Shown: positions 1 through 9,047 of the stretch, in pieces
Layout of the letters: every line of letters begins with the position of its first letter
Numbering within the stretch: position 1 is the first letter of the stretch
Assembly (NCBI GenBank): GCA_038528235.1
Contig: JBCBEX010000005.1
Coordinates: forward strand, 39,547-103,546
Reading direction: 5' to 3'
Length of the DNA stretch: 64,000 bases
Origin: JBCBEX01 sp038528235
GTDB taxonomy: Bacteria; Bacteroidota; Rhodothermia; Rhodothermales; Rubricoccaceae
Notes under the pieces: model-generated
Seen by the model: only the letters and a program-made list of their open reading frames with translations
Database searches by the model: none
Told to the model about the DNA's origin: nothing
Program-made: the position numbers and the translations under genes

Positions 1-603
1 CCGCAGCAACTCCGGCCGCTCCGTCGGGCGGTACTCGTCGGGATCGATGCCGTTGGGGATCACCGACAGCCGCGCGTCGGGCACGTCGTAGAGCTGCATC
101 ACGTCGGCCTTCATCGACTCGGACACTGCCACGACGCCGTCGGCGTTCTGGTAGGCGGTGCGCTCCACCCACGACGAGGCGTGGTAGGCTGCACCGAGTT
201 GCTCGACCTTCCACGGGCGGTGCGGCTCCAGGCTGTGCGTCGTCAGGACGAGCTTGGCCTCCGTCAGTTGCCTCGCGAGCATGCCCGCGAGGTGGCTGTA
301 CCACGTGTGCCCGTGCACGATGTCGGCGTCGAGCGGCACCGAGCCGGCCATCACGAGGTCCCGCGCGGCGGTGTCGAGAAACTTGGCGTGGCGCTCGTCC
401 TGGTGCGGCAGCGCAAACTGCGGATCGACGCCCACCACGCGCAGGTTGCCGTCGGTGACATCCTGGTCGCCGAAGCTAAACACGGTGACCTGGTGGGCCC
501 CGTCGTCCGCTGCGACTAACTCGCGCACCAGGTACTCGACGTGGACGCCTGCGCCGCCGTAGATGTGGGGCGGGAACTCGTTGGTCAGAATGACGATGTG
601 CAT
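1..603 (-). CDS. Glycogen synthase-like GT4/GT5 glycosyltransferase, 5' part (runs off left edge)
   Basis: The first 201 codons of a minus-strand gene are present; the 3' part lies outside the window. Translation from the ATG at 603 begins MHIVILTNEFPPHIYGGAG, the N-terminal sugar-nucleotide/glucan binding loop of GT-B glycosyltransferases, followed by HGHTWYSHLAGMLA, LTTHSLEPHRPWK, VSESMKADV and IPNGIDPDEYRP. This order and spacing match the Corynebacterium-type glycogen synthase group (GlgA/GlgM-like, using ADP- or UDP-glucose to extend alpha-1,4-glucan or make maltose-1-phosphate). The assignment is from recalled family motifs. The C-terminal donor-binding domain is not visible, so a different GT4 specificity cannot be excluded. 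No signal peptide is seen, so it is likely cytoplasmic. Confidence 0.75.
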   Translation of the reverse strand, partial: MHIVILTNEFPPHIYGGAGVHVEYLVRELVAADDGAHQVTVFSFGDQDVTDGNLRVVGVDPQFALPHQDERHAKFLDTAARDLVMAGSVPLDADIVHGHTWYSHLAGMLARQLTEAKLVLTTHSLEPHRPWKVEQLGAAYHASSWVERTAYQNADGVVAVSESMKADVMQLYDVPDARLSVIPNGIDPDEYRPTERPELLR

Positions 604-722
604 GGCCGGGGGGAGCGAGGTGGGACAGGGGGCACCGCTACCGCATGGCGGTTTTGGATGTTTCTCCAAGATCGGCGATGCCCGCCAAAATCCAAGACAA
701 CGCCCGAGGCGCTCAATGCAGC

Positions 723-752
723 GCGCCCGGCTTCCGTGGGGAAGCCGGGCGC
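723..752. terminator. Hairpin between the LruC lipoprotein gene and the glycosyltransferase
   Basis: A perfect 13-bp inverted repeat (GCGCCCGGCTTCC / GGAAGCCGGGCGC, loop GTGG) lies 23 bp past the stop codon of the lipoprotein gene. There is no strong T-tract on either side, so it may be a weak or factor-assisted terminator. Confidence 0.55.
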
Positions 753-775
753 ACGCCTTAGCGGTTCAATCAGGT

Positions 776-2842
776 CTAGCGGTCGTAGACCTTCGAGTTC
801 ACGCGGAGGCTCAGGTTGGTGTACCAATCCACATGCGTCGCGCCGCTCGACTCCGCCCACGCACGGAACCGCGTGTACGCCTCCGTCACCGGCGTCTGCT
901 CCGTCGGGTACACGAACCCGTCCGCGAAGTGCAGCGCCCACGGCAACCCACGCTCGTTCTTGTACGTGAAGCCCAACCCCTCGTTCGTGCGGTCCTGGCT
1001 CGACCCCAGCAGCGCTACGTCCGCTCCCTCCGACGGCATCTGGTTCGGCAGGTGCACCTCCCGACCGCGCTCCTGGTTGCTCACCAGGAACGGGTTGAGC
1101 CATGTCACCGACAGCGCCGGCGCCGCCACCGGCGAGGCAAACACCAGCGCGATCGCCACCGTGTCCTCCGGCGACACGTACGGCGCCGCCATCTGCGTGT
1201 TGGCGAAGTACCCGCCCGGCCGCGCAAGGATCGCGTTGGCGTCGTCGAACACCGGCACGATCGCTGCCGTGCGCCCGCTCTCGGCGCCGTTGCCGGCGGT
1301 CGTAAAGAGGCCGGAGCCGAGGCGCTGCCCGCTCACCGACGCCACCGCTGCGGCGTCGACCGGCAGCGCGAGCGCGAGGGCGTTGCGGTAGCCGGCGCCG
1401 ATGGCCTTGACGACGAACTGGCCGTCGAGCTTGGTGAGGTCGCCAGCGGCGTTGCGGGCGAAGCGGAGGTTGTAGTCGACGACGAGGTCGTTGAAGTCGT
1501 AGTCGCCCTGTCCGGGCCAGAGGTCCTCGTAGGCGAGGGTGCCGAACTGGTCGCGGGCGGGGCCATACTCGTAGGTGGCGACGGTGGGGTCGTTGGGGGC
1601 GTCGTCCTGGGTGTCGGGGACGCCGTCGCCGTCCGTGTCCGGCGGGGCTGGCGTCGCGTCCGGGATGTCCTCGCGCTGGATCGACTCCGGTGGGTTGGCC
1701 GTCACGTAGAACACGGCGTCGTTGAAGTCCTGGTCGCAGGCCGGGAGGTTGCGCTCGATGTCCTCGAAGGCGAGCAGGATCTCGTCGCGACCCGGCACTT
1801 CGAGGAGGACGGTGTGCTGACGCAGCGCTGCCGAGGCCTCAGGGTTGAAGTTGGGGTTTGAGTAGAGGATCTCCTGCCCGCCGCGCTCGACCACGCCGGT
1901 GCTCGCGTTGCGCCAGCCGTTGGGGACGAGGAAAAAGCCGATGCCCGTGTTGGCTGGGAACCGACCGAGGAGCACCTTGTCGCCGGTCAGCAGACCACCG
2001 CCGCTGTAGAGGTACGACACGTTGGGCAGGATGAGCCGGTGCTCGGCGATGTCCGACGGGCTCGCCGGAGGCGCGTCTAGGTCGTAGGTGTAGAAGCCGA
2101 GCGCGTTCTTGTAGCCGGCGCCCTCGTGGACGAACGTCACCCACACGTCGGCGAGTTCGTCGAGGCGGATGTCCAACGTCACGCTGTCGTTGATGTAGTC
2201 GGGGCGACTGACCGGAACGTCTTGTCCCTCGGGGAGCGCTGCGTTGACGGCCGCGATCACACTGGGGTGAACCACGTCCGAAGGGTTGACGAGCGTAGTC
2301 GGCACACCACTGTTGGTGTAGGGGCTGTGGTAGGTGAAGGTCACCGCGGCCTTGTCGCCCGCGCTCTTGGCGCCCGCCGGGGCACCCGTCACGTTGCCAA
2401 AGTCGCGCGGCACATCGCCGCCGAAGAGAACAGCAGCCTGGCTGTTCTCAATCGTGACAGCCTGCTCGTTGGGGAGGCCGAGGTAGTCGGTGCGGACGGT
2501 GAGCTCCGTCGTGTCCACCGCGACGACGAGGTCCGCCTCGTAAACGCCGCGCTCGTTGGTGAAGCCCGAGGTCAGGCGGCGGTCGCCATCGTACACGTCG
2601 AAGCGGACGTTCGCCATCGGGCGGTCATCGCGCGAGCGCGCCTCGACGCGAACGGTAGCGTCTGCGGTGGTGGCGTAGTCGAAGTCGGGCGGGACTTGCA
2701 TCGCGTCGATGCCGTCGCCGCCGGGAATAACGGGGCCGGTTGGCGACTCGCCGGGAGCAGCAGCGTCACAGGCGGCGAGCACGAGCGCAAGCGCGGCGCA
2801 GAAGACCCAAGAGGTCCGAGAGTAGGTGCGGGGGTACGTCAT
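776..2842 (-). CDS. LruC/DUF4842-domain outer-membrane lipoprotein (paralogue A)
   Basis: A 688-residue protein. The N-terminal hydrophobic stretch ends in a lipobox (LVLAAC), so it should be lipidated and exported. A divergent N-terminal part (about 60-390) carries a DUF4114-like segment (VWVTFVHEGAGYKNALGF). Then comes a calcium-binding thrombospondin-type-3-like motif (DTDGDGVPDTQDDAPND) and a C-terminal LruC/DUF4842 domain starting around EYGPARDQFGTLAYEDLWPG. LruC proteins are surface proteins of Bacteroidota and marine proteobacteria with no firm biochemical role. The C-terminal ~270 codons are nearly identical in DNA to the upstream neighbour at 3302-5311, while the N-terminal half is diverged. 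The stop TAG is at 776-778. Confidence 0.85.
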   Translation of the reverse strand: MTYPRTYSRTSWVFCAALALVLAACDAAAPGESPTGPVIPGGDGIDAMQVPPDFDYATTADATVRVEARSRDDRPMANVRFDVYDGDRRLTSGFTNERGVYEADLVVAVDTTELTVRTDYLGLPNEQAVTIENSQAAVLFGGDVPRDFGNVTGAPAGAKSAGDKAAVTFTYHSPYTNSGVPTTLVNPSDVVHPSVIAAVNAALPEGQDVPVSRPDYINDSVTLDIRLDELADVWVTFVHEGAGYKNALGFYTYDLDAPPASPSDIAEHRLILPNVSYLYSGGGLLTGDKVLLGRFPANTGIGFFLVPNGWRNASTGVVERGGQEILYSNPNFNPEASAALRQHTVLLEVPGRDEILLAFEDIERNLPACDQDFNDAVFYVTANPPESIQREDIPDATPAPPDTDGDGVPDTQDDAPNDPTVATYEYGPARDQFGTLAYEDLWPGQGDYDFNDLVVDYNLRFARNAAGDLTKLDGQFVVKAIGAGYRNALALALPVDAAAVASVSGQRLGSGLFTTAGNGAESGRTAAIVPVFDDANAILARPGGYFANTQMAAPYVSPEDTVAIALVFASPVAAPALSVTWLNPFLVSNQERGREVHLPNQMPSEGADVALLGSSQDRTNEGLGFTYKNERGLPWALHFADGFVYPTEQTPVTEAYTRFRAWAESSGATHVDWYTNLSLRVNSKVYDR
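818..1633 (-). repeat. 816-bp near-identical segment, copy 1 (partner 3344-4159)
   Basis: The two LruC genes align without gaps at a constant offset of 2526 bp over this interval. By eye, apart from a few substitutions at 831-842, I find a single difference (near position 951) between about 850 and 1633. Outside it the genes are strongly diverged, apart from a ~50-bp identical block at 2103-2152 / 4605-4654. Confidence 0.9.
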
Positions 2843-3301
2843 GAATGGAGGGGGGGTGAGAAGTGAGCCGCCTCAGACGAACGAGGGCCAGAGCCCTATC
2901 GCCGTGCCGAGACCGCGGATGGTGGTGTCCTCTTGTTTCAACAAAGAGCAGACCGTCCCCCGTGTGCCAACCCAAGCCGCCTCCTGTCGGCTCTTCAAAC
3001 AAAGCCTCGTGTCTGGCCCGAAATCGCAGCTTTCCGGTCACGGTGCTGCATTTTCAGACAAAACAAGGGCAATGCCCGCGTACTTCGTCACGCCAGCATT
3101 GCCCCGTCGTTGTCCGAATGCGTCGCTTCGCAGAGGCCCGCCTCGACACGGTGGGCCTATCGACCCCCCCGCTAGGTAGAAATCCCTCTGGCTCTACACC
3201 CCACCGCGCCTGGCCCCTGGTGCAAAGCCAGACGCGGTGTACGTTCGCGTCTACTAGCGACTGTAGATAGTAGCGACTGTAGACACCAACGGTCCTAGAT
3301 A
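2843..3301. other. Intergenic region upstream of LruC gene A
   Basis: 459 bp with no convincing gene. The part next to the upstream gene holds two tandem copies of TAGCGACTGTAGA (3255-3267 and 3271-3283) that resemble the stop-codon end of that gene at 3303-3316, as if its 3' end had been duplicated by slippage. The rest presumably carries the promoter of gene A. I see no clear terminator. Confidence 0.5.
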
Positions 3302-5311
3302 TTAGCGGCCGTAGACCTTTTCGTCGACGCGGTAGCGCTCGTCGGTGTACCAATCCGCGTGCGCCGCCCCGCTCGACTCCGCCCACGCACGGAACCGCGT
3401 GTACGCCTCCGTCACCGGCGTCTGCTCCGTCGGGTACACGAACCCGTCCGCGAAGTGCAGCGCCCACGGCAACCCGCGCTCGTTCTTGTACGTGAAGCCC
3501 AACCCCTCGTTCGTGCGGTCCTGGCTCGACCCCAGCAGCGCTACGTCCGCTCCCTCCGACGGCATCTGGTTCGGCAGGTGCACCTCCCGACCGCGCTCCT
3601 GGTTGCTCACCAGGAACGGGTTGAGCCATGTCACCGACAGCGCCGGCGCCGCCACCGGCGAGGCAAACACCAGCGCGATCGCCACCGTGTCCTCCGGCGA
3701 CACGTACGGCGCCGCCATCTGCGTGTTGGCGAAGTACCCGCCCGGCCGCGCAAGGATCGCGTTGGCGTCGTCGAACACCGGCACGATCGCTGCCGTGCGC
3801 CCGCTCTCGGCGCCGTTGCCGGCGGTCGTAAAGAGGCCGGAGCCGAGGCGCTGCCCGCTCACCGACGCCACCGCTGCGGCGTCGACCGGCAGCGCGAGCG
3901 CGAGGGCGTTGCGGTAGCCGGCGCCGATGGCCTTGACGACGAACTGGCCGTCGAGCTTGGTGAGGTCGCCAGCGGCGTTGCGGGCGAAGCGGAGGTTGTA
4001 GTCGACGACGAGGTCGTTGAAGTCGTAGTCGCCCTGTCCGGGCCAGAGGTCCTCGTAGGCGAGGGTGCCGAACTGGTCGCGGGCGGGGCCATACTCGTAG
4101 GTGGCGACGGTGGGGTCGTTGGGGGCGTCGTCCTGGGTGTCGGGGACGCCGTCGCCGTCGGCGTCCGGCGGCGCCGAGCCGTAGCGCACTACGTCCGTCG
4201 GGTCAATCGCGCTGACCGGGTTGGCCGTCACGTAGAACACGACATCGTTGAAGTCCTGGTCGCCCCAGGTGAGCGGCTGGTCGTCAAAGCCGAGCACGTA
4301 GCGGCCGTAGTCCGTGAAGTTGAGGAAGACGTTGTGCTGCTCGCCAGCCGGGTTGAAGGCCGGGTTCGAGTAGTAGCGCTGGCGCGTCTCGCTCACGGCA
4401 CGGGCGTTCGAGTCCCAGCCATCCTGGACGATGAACCAGCCAATCGCCATGCCCGCGTCGAAGCGGCCGAGGTACATCTTGTCGCCGCTCAGCAGCTTGC
4501 CGCCCTTCCGGTTGTAGGAGGCGTTGGGGAAGACGACAAGGTGCTCCGTGAGGTCGGCAACGGAGGCGGGCGGGTTGGCCGGGTCGTAGACATAGTAGCC
4601 GAACGCGTTCTTGTAGCCGGCGCCCTCGTGGACGAACGTCACCCACACGTCGGCCTCGGCGGTGAGGTGCACGTCGAGTTGGTTCCCCTCGGCGACGAAC
4701 TCCGGGTTGCGGGTCAGCACCGACTTCTTCTCAGGAAGTGCGGCGTTGAGGTCGCGGAGGAAGTCCTGCGACATCACGTCGCGTGGGGCGATCAGATCGA
4801 TCGGCTTGCCGCTGTTGTCGTAGTCGCTGATGTAGGTGAAGGCCGACGACGCAGCCGAGGCAAAGTCGAGCGACGGCGCGACCTCGGTATCGCCGCCGAA
4901 CTGCGCCACGGCCCGGTCACCATCGAGGGCGACGGTCTGCTCGCTCGGCAGGCCGAGATATTCCGTGCGGAGCGTGAGCTCGGTCGCGGTAGCCGACGCC
5001 ACGAAGTCGCCGACGAGGCGCCCTTGAGCGTCGGTCAAGGCTGAGCCGAGCAGCTTGTCACCGTCGTAGACATCGAAGCGGACGCCTTCGAGCGGGGCGT
5101 CGCTGTTGGTGAGCGCGCGCACGTCGGCGCGGATGGTGCGCGTGGTGGCGTAGTCAAAGTCGGGCGCGACGGTCATCACGTCGGGGTCGCCCGCGGCGGG
5201 ATCAATGGGCGCGTTTGAGTCGACGGTATCGCAGCCGACAAAGACGGCTCCGGCGCCCAGGAGCGTGAGGCTCCAGGCACGCAGGCGATGGACGGTCGAG
5301 AAGAAAGACAT
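3302..5311 (-). CDS. LruC/DUF4842-domain outer-membrane lipoprotein (paralogue B)
   Basis: A 669-residue paralogue of the next gene downstream. The signal peptide ends in a lipobox (AVFVGC). The N-terminal region (about 40-380) holds a DUF4114-like stretch containing VWVTFVHEGAGYKNAFGYY and, later, QPLTWGDQDFNDVVFYVTANP. An acidic DADGDGVPDTQDDAPND calcium-binding motif leads into the LruC C-terminal domain. The last residues differ from paralogue A (DERYRVDEKVYGR versus NLSLRVNSKVYDR), showing that the near-identical block stops just short of the stop codon. Export and lipidation are predicted; ligand and role are unknown. The 459-bp gap to paralogue A suggests separate transcription. Confidence 0.85.
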   Translation of the reverse strand: MSFFSTVHRLRAWSLTLLGAGAVFVGCDTVDSNAPIDPAAGDPDVMTVAPDFDYATTRTIRADVRALTNSDAPLEGVRFDVYDGDKLLGSALTDAQGRLVGDFVASATATELTLRTEYLGLPSEQTVALDGDRAVAQFGGDTEVAPSLDFASAASSAFTYISDYDNSGKPIDLIAPRDVMSQDFLRDLNAALPEKKSVLTRNPEFVAEGNQLDVHLTAEADVWVTFVHEGAGYKNAFGYYVYDPANPPASVADLTEHLVVFPNASYNRKGGKLLSGDKMYLGRFDAGMAIGWFIVQDGWDSNARAVSETRQRYYSNPAFNPAGEQHNVFLNFTDYGRYVLGFDDQPLTWGDQDFNDVVFYVTANPVSAIDPTDVVRYGSAPPDADGDGVPDTQDDAPNDPTVATYEYGPARDQFGTLAYEDLWPGQGDYDFNDLVVDYNLRFARNAAGDLTKLDGQFVVKAIGAGYRNALALALPVDAAAVASVSGQRLGSGLFTTAGNGAESGRTAAIVPVFDDANAILARPGGYFANTQMAAPYVSPEDTVAIALVFASPVAAPALSVTWLNPFLVSNQERGREVHLPNQMPSEGADVALLGSSQDRTNEGLGFTYKNERGLPWALHFADGFVYPTEQTPVTEAYTRFRAWAESSGAAHADWYTDERYRVDEKVYGR
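3344..4159 (-). repeat. 816-bp near-identical segment, copy 2 (partner 818-1633)
   Basis: This is the second copy of the 3' segment shared with the neighbouring LruC gene. It covers the whole DUF4842 domain and ends within the TSP3-like motif, where the two sequences diverge abruptly (GTCCGTGTCC versus GTCGGCGTCC). Confidence 0.9.
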
Positions 5312-5868
5312 GGGGTGCGGGTGGAATCGGTGTAGGATCCGCGAGGCGGTTCGGGGTTGTGGCGTGGGCGGTTCTGTAGCAAGGAATCCGCCCAGGTGGC
5401 TGTGCCAAAGATTTTCGCCGCTAGGGTACCCCTCCCGGTCATCGCCCCACAGAGCCCAGAGAGGTCGATTTCGCAGAATGGTGCATCATTATCCGTCCCT
5501 GTATCGTCTTTATTCGCGTCGATTGGAACGGCCCCGCACCGTCGGTAGGACGAACGCCGACGCCTATCGACCTGGGGCTCAGGGGCTCGTGTTACGAGAT
5601 GGCGCTCCGCAGGTAGATGGTGCCTCACATACGAAGAACATGTAGGCCCCAGAACCCGCCATTTGCGCTTGCCCTAGAGTTCAGGCACCACGGCATCGCC
5701 ATTCTCCGCCCGTCCTTCCTGATTCGCCCTGTCGTCACCCATCGGCACTCTATCACGCCCAGACTTCTCACCACGCCGGGCGCACAGCGCTACAGCAAAC
5801 AGAGCGCGGCGGCCACGGCCGTAAAGCCATGACCGCCGCGTGCGGAGTCTGAGACGGAAGTGTAGGCG
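5312..5868. other. Intergenic region upstream of LruC gene B
   Basis: 557 bp. Apart from a terminator-like hairpin at 5806-5839, I see no gene with credible coding character; the open frames here are antisense GC artefacts. The stretch just upstream of 5311 should hold the promoter of LruC gene B. A run with lower GC lies at about 5480-5720. Confidence 0.5.
5806..5839 (-). terminator. Terminator hairpin after the lectin-like T9SS gene
   Basis: A 14-bp stem (GCGGCGGCCACGGC with GCCATGACCGCCGC, two G-T wobbles) sits 30 bp downstream of the stop codon of the gene ending at 5869. On the minus strand it is followed by a short TGTTT tract. Confidence 0.6.
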
Positions 5869-7308
5869 TCAGCGCGCGAGGGTCAGGCGCCGGAACTCTT
5901 CGAACCGCTCGCCCTGGATCCGGACGAGGTAGAGGCCCGGCGGTAGGGCTGCCCCTTCGAGGCGAGCGCGCCCGACCGTGTTGCTCGATAGCGTACCGTC
6001 GAAGAGCGTCGCCACGCGGCGGCCGAGCACGTCGAAGACCTCCACGCGCACGTCTTGGCCTTGGGCTACGGCGAACTCGATCTCGGCGCGGTCGCGGAAC
6101 GGGTTGGGGAAGGCCGAGACCCGGAACTGTTCGTCGAGGCGGACTTGCGCTTCGACCTCCGGCGAGTACTCGAAGGTGCCGTCGAAGTCGACTTGGCGGA
6201 GACGGAACTGGTAGGTGCCGGGCGCGAGGCCGTCGAGGCGGAAGCTGTAGCGCTGCGACTCGGCCGTCGTCCCGGCACCGCGCACGAAGCCCGCAGTCTC
6301 GAAGGCCGCCGTGCCGCTAGCCGGGTCCACCATCTCCACGTAGAAGCCTGCGTTCACGGTCTCCGAGGACGTTGCCCAGTCGAGTTGGACGGCCTCGCCG
6401 ATGCTGGTGGCGCGGAAGCTAGTCAGTTCGACCGGCAGCGCCGTCGCGTCGCTGATCTCGACGTTGCGAATCTCGTGGAAGCTCCGGGCGTCGCCCGTGG
6501 ACGAGCCGAAGCCGAGCTTGAGCGTGGGCGGCGGCGGTGTGTCGAGTTGGATCGGGGCAATCACCTCGGTGAGAGGCGCCCCCTGGCCAAACTGCATGTT
6601 GACGGTAATCGCGTAGCCCGTCCCGCTCGGAATGATGGCGATCTGCGCACGGCGGAACTCCTCGCCCGTCTGGCTGGGACGGGTAGCCTGCCGGAAGGAC
6701 AGCAGGTCGGTGAGCGTACCTGTCGTTGCCACGAACGGGTAGTCGTTGGTGCTATCTGCGTCGTCGGTGTTGGCGGCGCCGCGCACGGTGAGCGAGTTGA
6801 CGGTCCGGCCCGGCCCGCCGTTCTTGCAGCGGTCGCCTGGGTTGGCGAAGTTGCCGAACTCATCGAAGCCAATGCCGACGTAGGCGCCTGCGAGGCCAGG
6901 CCGTTCGTCGCTGGGCGCCGAGCAGCCGTTGGCATAGCCCAGCGAGCCCCCCCACTCGCCGATGTCGAAGTCGGCAGCGCTGAGCGAACCATCGAAGAGG
7001 AACAGCGTGAAGCCGTCGCCTGGGAACGTGTCGCCCCAGATGGCAAACTGGATATCGACCACCACGCCCTCCGTGGACGGGAAGGCGCTATCGAGGAAGG
7101 CATAGCCACGCCGGAACGTGTCGTTGTCGGTGAGTCGCAGCCAGCCTTGCCCGAGCGGGTCCTGGTTGCCTCCTGTCAGTTCGGCATCCCGGGCCAGCAC
7201 CCAGCCCGGCGCTGAGTCTGTCGTGAAGGACTCGGTGAGGGCAAACTGCGCCTGCGTGTGCGGGCTGAGCGCGAGGAACGCGAGTAGGAGTAGGGTGAAG
7301 CGAGACAT
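5869..7308 (-). CDS. Secreted L-type-lectin-like protein with T9SS C-terminal sorting domain
   Basis: I choose the ATG at 7308, because it starts directly on a signal peptide (MSRFTLLLLAFLALSPHTQAQ); an in-frame upstream start at 7332 would only add eight residues. The 479-residue protein has an N-terminal concanavalin-A/legume-lectin-like beta-sandwich (about 25-270; hallmarks GDGFTLFLFDGS, GIGFDEFGNF and LKLGFGSSTG). A beta-rich linker of fibronectin-III type follows (VQLDWATSSETVNAGFYVE). The end is a type A T9SS sorting domain with FPNPFRDRAEIEF, VFDVLGRRVATL and GLYLVRIQ. It should be exported by Sec and passed through the type IX system to the surface, probably binding a glycan. The ligand is unknown. 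Confidence 0.85.
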   Translation of the reverse strand: MSRFTLLLLAFLALSPHTQAQFALTESFTTDSAPGWVLARDAELTGGNQDPLGQGWLRLTDNDTFRRGYAFLDSAFPSTEGVVVDIQFAIWGDTFPGDGFTLFLFDGSLSAADFDIGEWGGSLGYANGCSAPSDERPGLAGAYVGIGFDEFGNFANPGDRCKNGGPGRTVNSLTVRGAANTDDADSTNDYPFVATTGTLTDLLSFRQATRPSQTGEEFRRAQIAIIPSGTGYAITVNMQFGQGAPLTEVIAPIQLDTPPPPTLKLGFGSSTGDARSFHEIRNVEISDATALPVELTSFRATSIGEAVQLDWATSSETVNAGFYVEMVDPASGTAAFETAGFVRGAGTTAESQRYSFRLDGLAPGTYQFRLRQVDFDGTFEYSPEVEAQVRLDEQFRVSAFPNPFRDRAEIEFAVAQGQDVRVEVFDVLGRRVATLFDGTLSSNTVGRARLEGAALPPGLYLVRIQGERFEEFRRLTLAR

Positions 7309-7360
7309 GAGGGTGGAGGTGGTTGGGATCACCGAGGCGTGGCACGCACGGCCGGGGCGT

Positions 7361-7765
7361 CTAGGCTGCCGACTCAGCGAACGAGCGCTGGGTTCGTCGG
7401 ATACGGCGGAGGAGGTTGTCCAGCCGCGCGCGCAGTTCTTCGGGGTTGAAGGGCTTCACGACGAAGTCGTCGGCGCCGAGGCGCAGGCAGCGCACCCGGT
7501 CGGCACTCTGCTCGCTGCCGGAGAGCATCACGACCGGCACAGCGTCGTAGGCTACCTGGCTGCGCAGCTCCTCGACGACCTCGAAGCCGTCGATGCCGGG
7601 CATCTGGAGGTCGCACACGATGGCGTCGGCGGTGTGGTCCGCGAGCCAGGCTAGCGCATCCTCGCCCGTTTCCTTGACCACGACTTCGTAGGTGTCGGCG
7701 AAGTAGAGCGCCAGGAAGCGCTGCATCGCGATGTCGTCTTCGATGACCAGAAGAGTGGGAAGCAT
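7361..7765 (-). CDS. Single-domain response regulator (CheY-like receiver)
   Basis: I choose the ATG at 7765 (MLPTLLVIEDD), where receiver homology starts; longer in-frame extensions to 7921 carry no domain sequence. The 134-residue product is a stand-alone REC domain with the acidic pair (EDD), phospho-acceptor Asp in IVCDLQMPGIDGFE, the conserved Ser of VVMLSGSE and Lys of DDFVVKPFNPEELRARL. No output domain follows, so it must act by protein contact or phosphorelay. No kinase gene lies next to it. It is 52 bp upstream of the lectin-like gene, on the same strand. Confidence 0.88.
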   Translation of the reverse strand: MLPTLLVIEDDIAMQRFLALYFADTYEVVVKETGEDALAWLADHTADAIVCDLQMPGIDGFEVVEELRSQVAYDAVPVVMLSGSEQSADRVRCLRLGADDFVVKPFNPEELRARLDNLLRRIRRTQRSFAESAA

Positions 7766-8260
7766 GGGGATGGGGGGTGTGGTAGTAGGGTGACTGCCCT
7801 CTATGCAAAGCGCAGACCGACCCGGCCATTTCGCGGTCCCCCCCTGCTTCGGCGCCTCCTGCTCGCCTTGCCGACACAGCCCACCAGGCGCTCTAGAGGG
7901 CGATATCGTTCGATTCTGCAACGGCGGCGGCGCTTGAAACGCGCCGATTGTGATGCCGCGGTTCCAATTCTCCCGCAGTGTACCCGTCCGGACTCTGGAC
8001 CTGGCTCGACCACCTGGCCCGGCTGCCTGGCACGAAACTGCCCGACGTCTGGGTAATATTCGCCTCGTCTGCGCGGAGTCGTCACGCCGTGTCCAGTTGC
8101 ACGCCCAGAAGGGGGCGCCGCGCCAAGACCACGTCGAGGCACTAGCACATCTGAGGCGCTGGCATGTCTGCTGCTGCCGGGCAGCTTAGCCTCGGTCGGC
8201 TGCGCAGATTTAGCGCAGGAGTGCCCTGCCGTCATCGTACTTTGCCCCTGTTTCCCTCGT
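7766..8260. other. Divergent intergenic region
   Basis: 495 bp between the start of the minus-strand receiver gene and the start of the plus-strand coiled-coil gene. I see no credible gene. It should hold both promoters; a possible plus-strand -7-like element (TACTTTG, 8239-8245) lies just upstream of the ATG at 8261. No repeat was recognised. Confidence 0.45.
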
Positions 8261-8884
8261 ATGTCAAGCTCGACCAACCCGCCCGCCATGGGTGACGGCC
8301 AGAACAGTGTAGCGCCCATGCCAAGCACGCCGGCAGGCGACGCTGCCGCGCCTCAGCACGCCCCACCGCCCCCAGCCAGCGAAGGCAGCCAGAACATCGA
8401 CCGTATCCGCGACATCTTGTTCGGCAACCAGATGGAGGCCTACGAGGCGCGCTTCCTCCGCCTGGAGGAGCGTCTGGCTGGCGAGATGGACACGCTGCGG
8501 GCCGAATTGCGGCGCCGCTTCGACACCCTGGAGACGTTCGTGAAGGACGAGGTCACGAGCCTCGGCCAACGCCTCACCGAGGAGCACGGCGCTCGCTCCG
8601 AAGGCGACGAGGCCCTCGCCGAGCTGCTGCGCAGCAAGAACGACGCCCTCACGAAGCGCGTCGCGGAGTACCGCGAGGCCGCCGCCGCCGCCGAGCGCGA
8701 TCTCCGGCAGCAGTTGCTGGAACAGGCCACCCGCGCCGCCGACGACCTGCGCGATCAGACGGAGCAAACGCAGCGCGCGCTCCAGCAACACGTCACGGAC
8801 CTCGGCAGCCGCAAGACCGACCGTGCCGCACTGGCCGCCCTCTTCTCAGAGTTGGCCTTCCGCATCAGCGGCACCGACGAATAG
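8261..8884 (+). CDS. Coiled-coil protein paired with an OmpA-domain membrane protein
   Basis: A 207-residue protein. A disordered Pro/Ala-rich N-terminus (1-45) precedes NIDRIRDILFGNQMEAYEARFLRLEERL, then a long charged heptad-rich coiled coil (about 55-190) and a short C-terminal helix (ALAALFSELAFRISG). There is no signal peptide or membrane segment. I recall similar small coiled-coil proteins with the 'IRDILFG.QM..YE.RF..LEERL' signature encoded beside OmpA-domain proteins in cyanobacteria and Bacteroidota. Function is unknown. The OmpA-domain gene starts 163 bp downstream, so the two probably work together at the membrane. Confidence 0.8.
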   Translation: MSSSTNPPAMGDGQNSVAPMPSTPAGDAAAPQHAPPPPASEGSQNIDRIRDILFGNQMEAYEARFLRLEERLAGEMDTLRAELRRRFDTLETFVKDEVTSLGQRLTEEHGARSEGDEALAELLRSKNDALTKRVAEYREAAAAAERDLRQQLLEQATRAADDLRDQTEQTQRALQQHVTDLGSRKTDRAALAALFSELAFRISGTDE

Positions 8885-9047
8885 ACGCGCCCCGACCTCG
8901 TGGGGCTCGACCTCGTAGGGAACGCACCCGGCTGGCCTGGTTCCGCACGCCCGATGCGGAGTCGGAAGCGCTCCTCAGTGCAGCCCCAGTTTCGTTTATT
9001 GAAGCTCCCGCGCTCATTGAGGCCTTCGCGCTCTGCTCACCTCCGCT

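Noticed and set aside
5176..5628. A 150-codon minus-strand frame upstream of LruC gene B
   Set aside because: It overlaps the start of LruC B out of frame and has no protein-like pattern.
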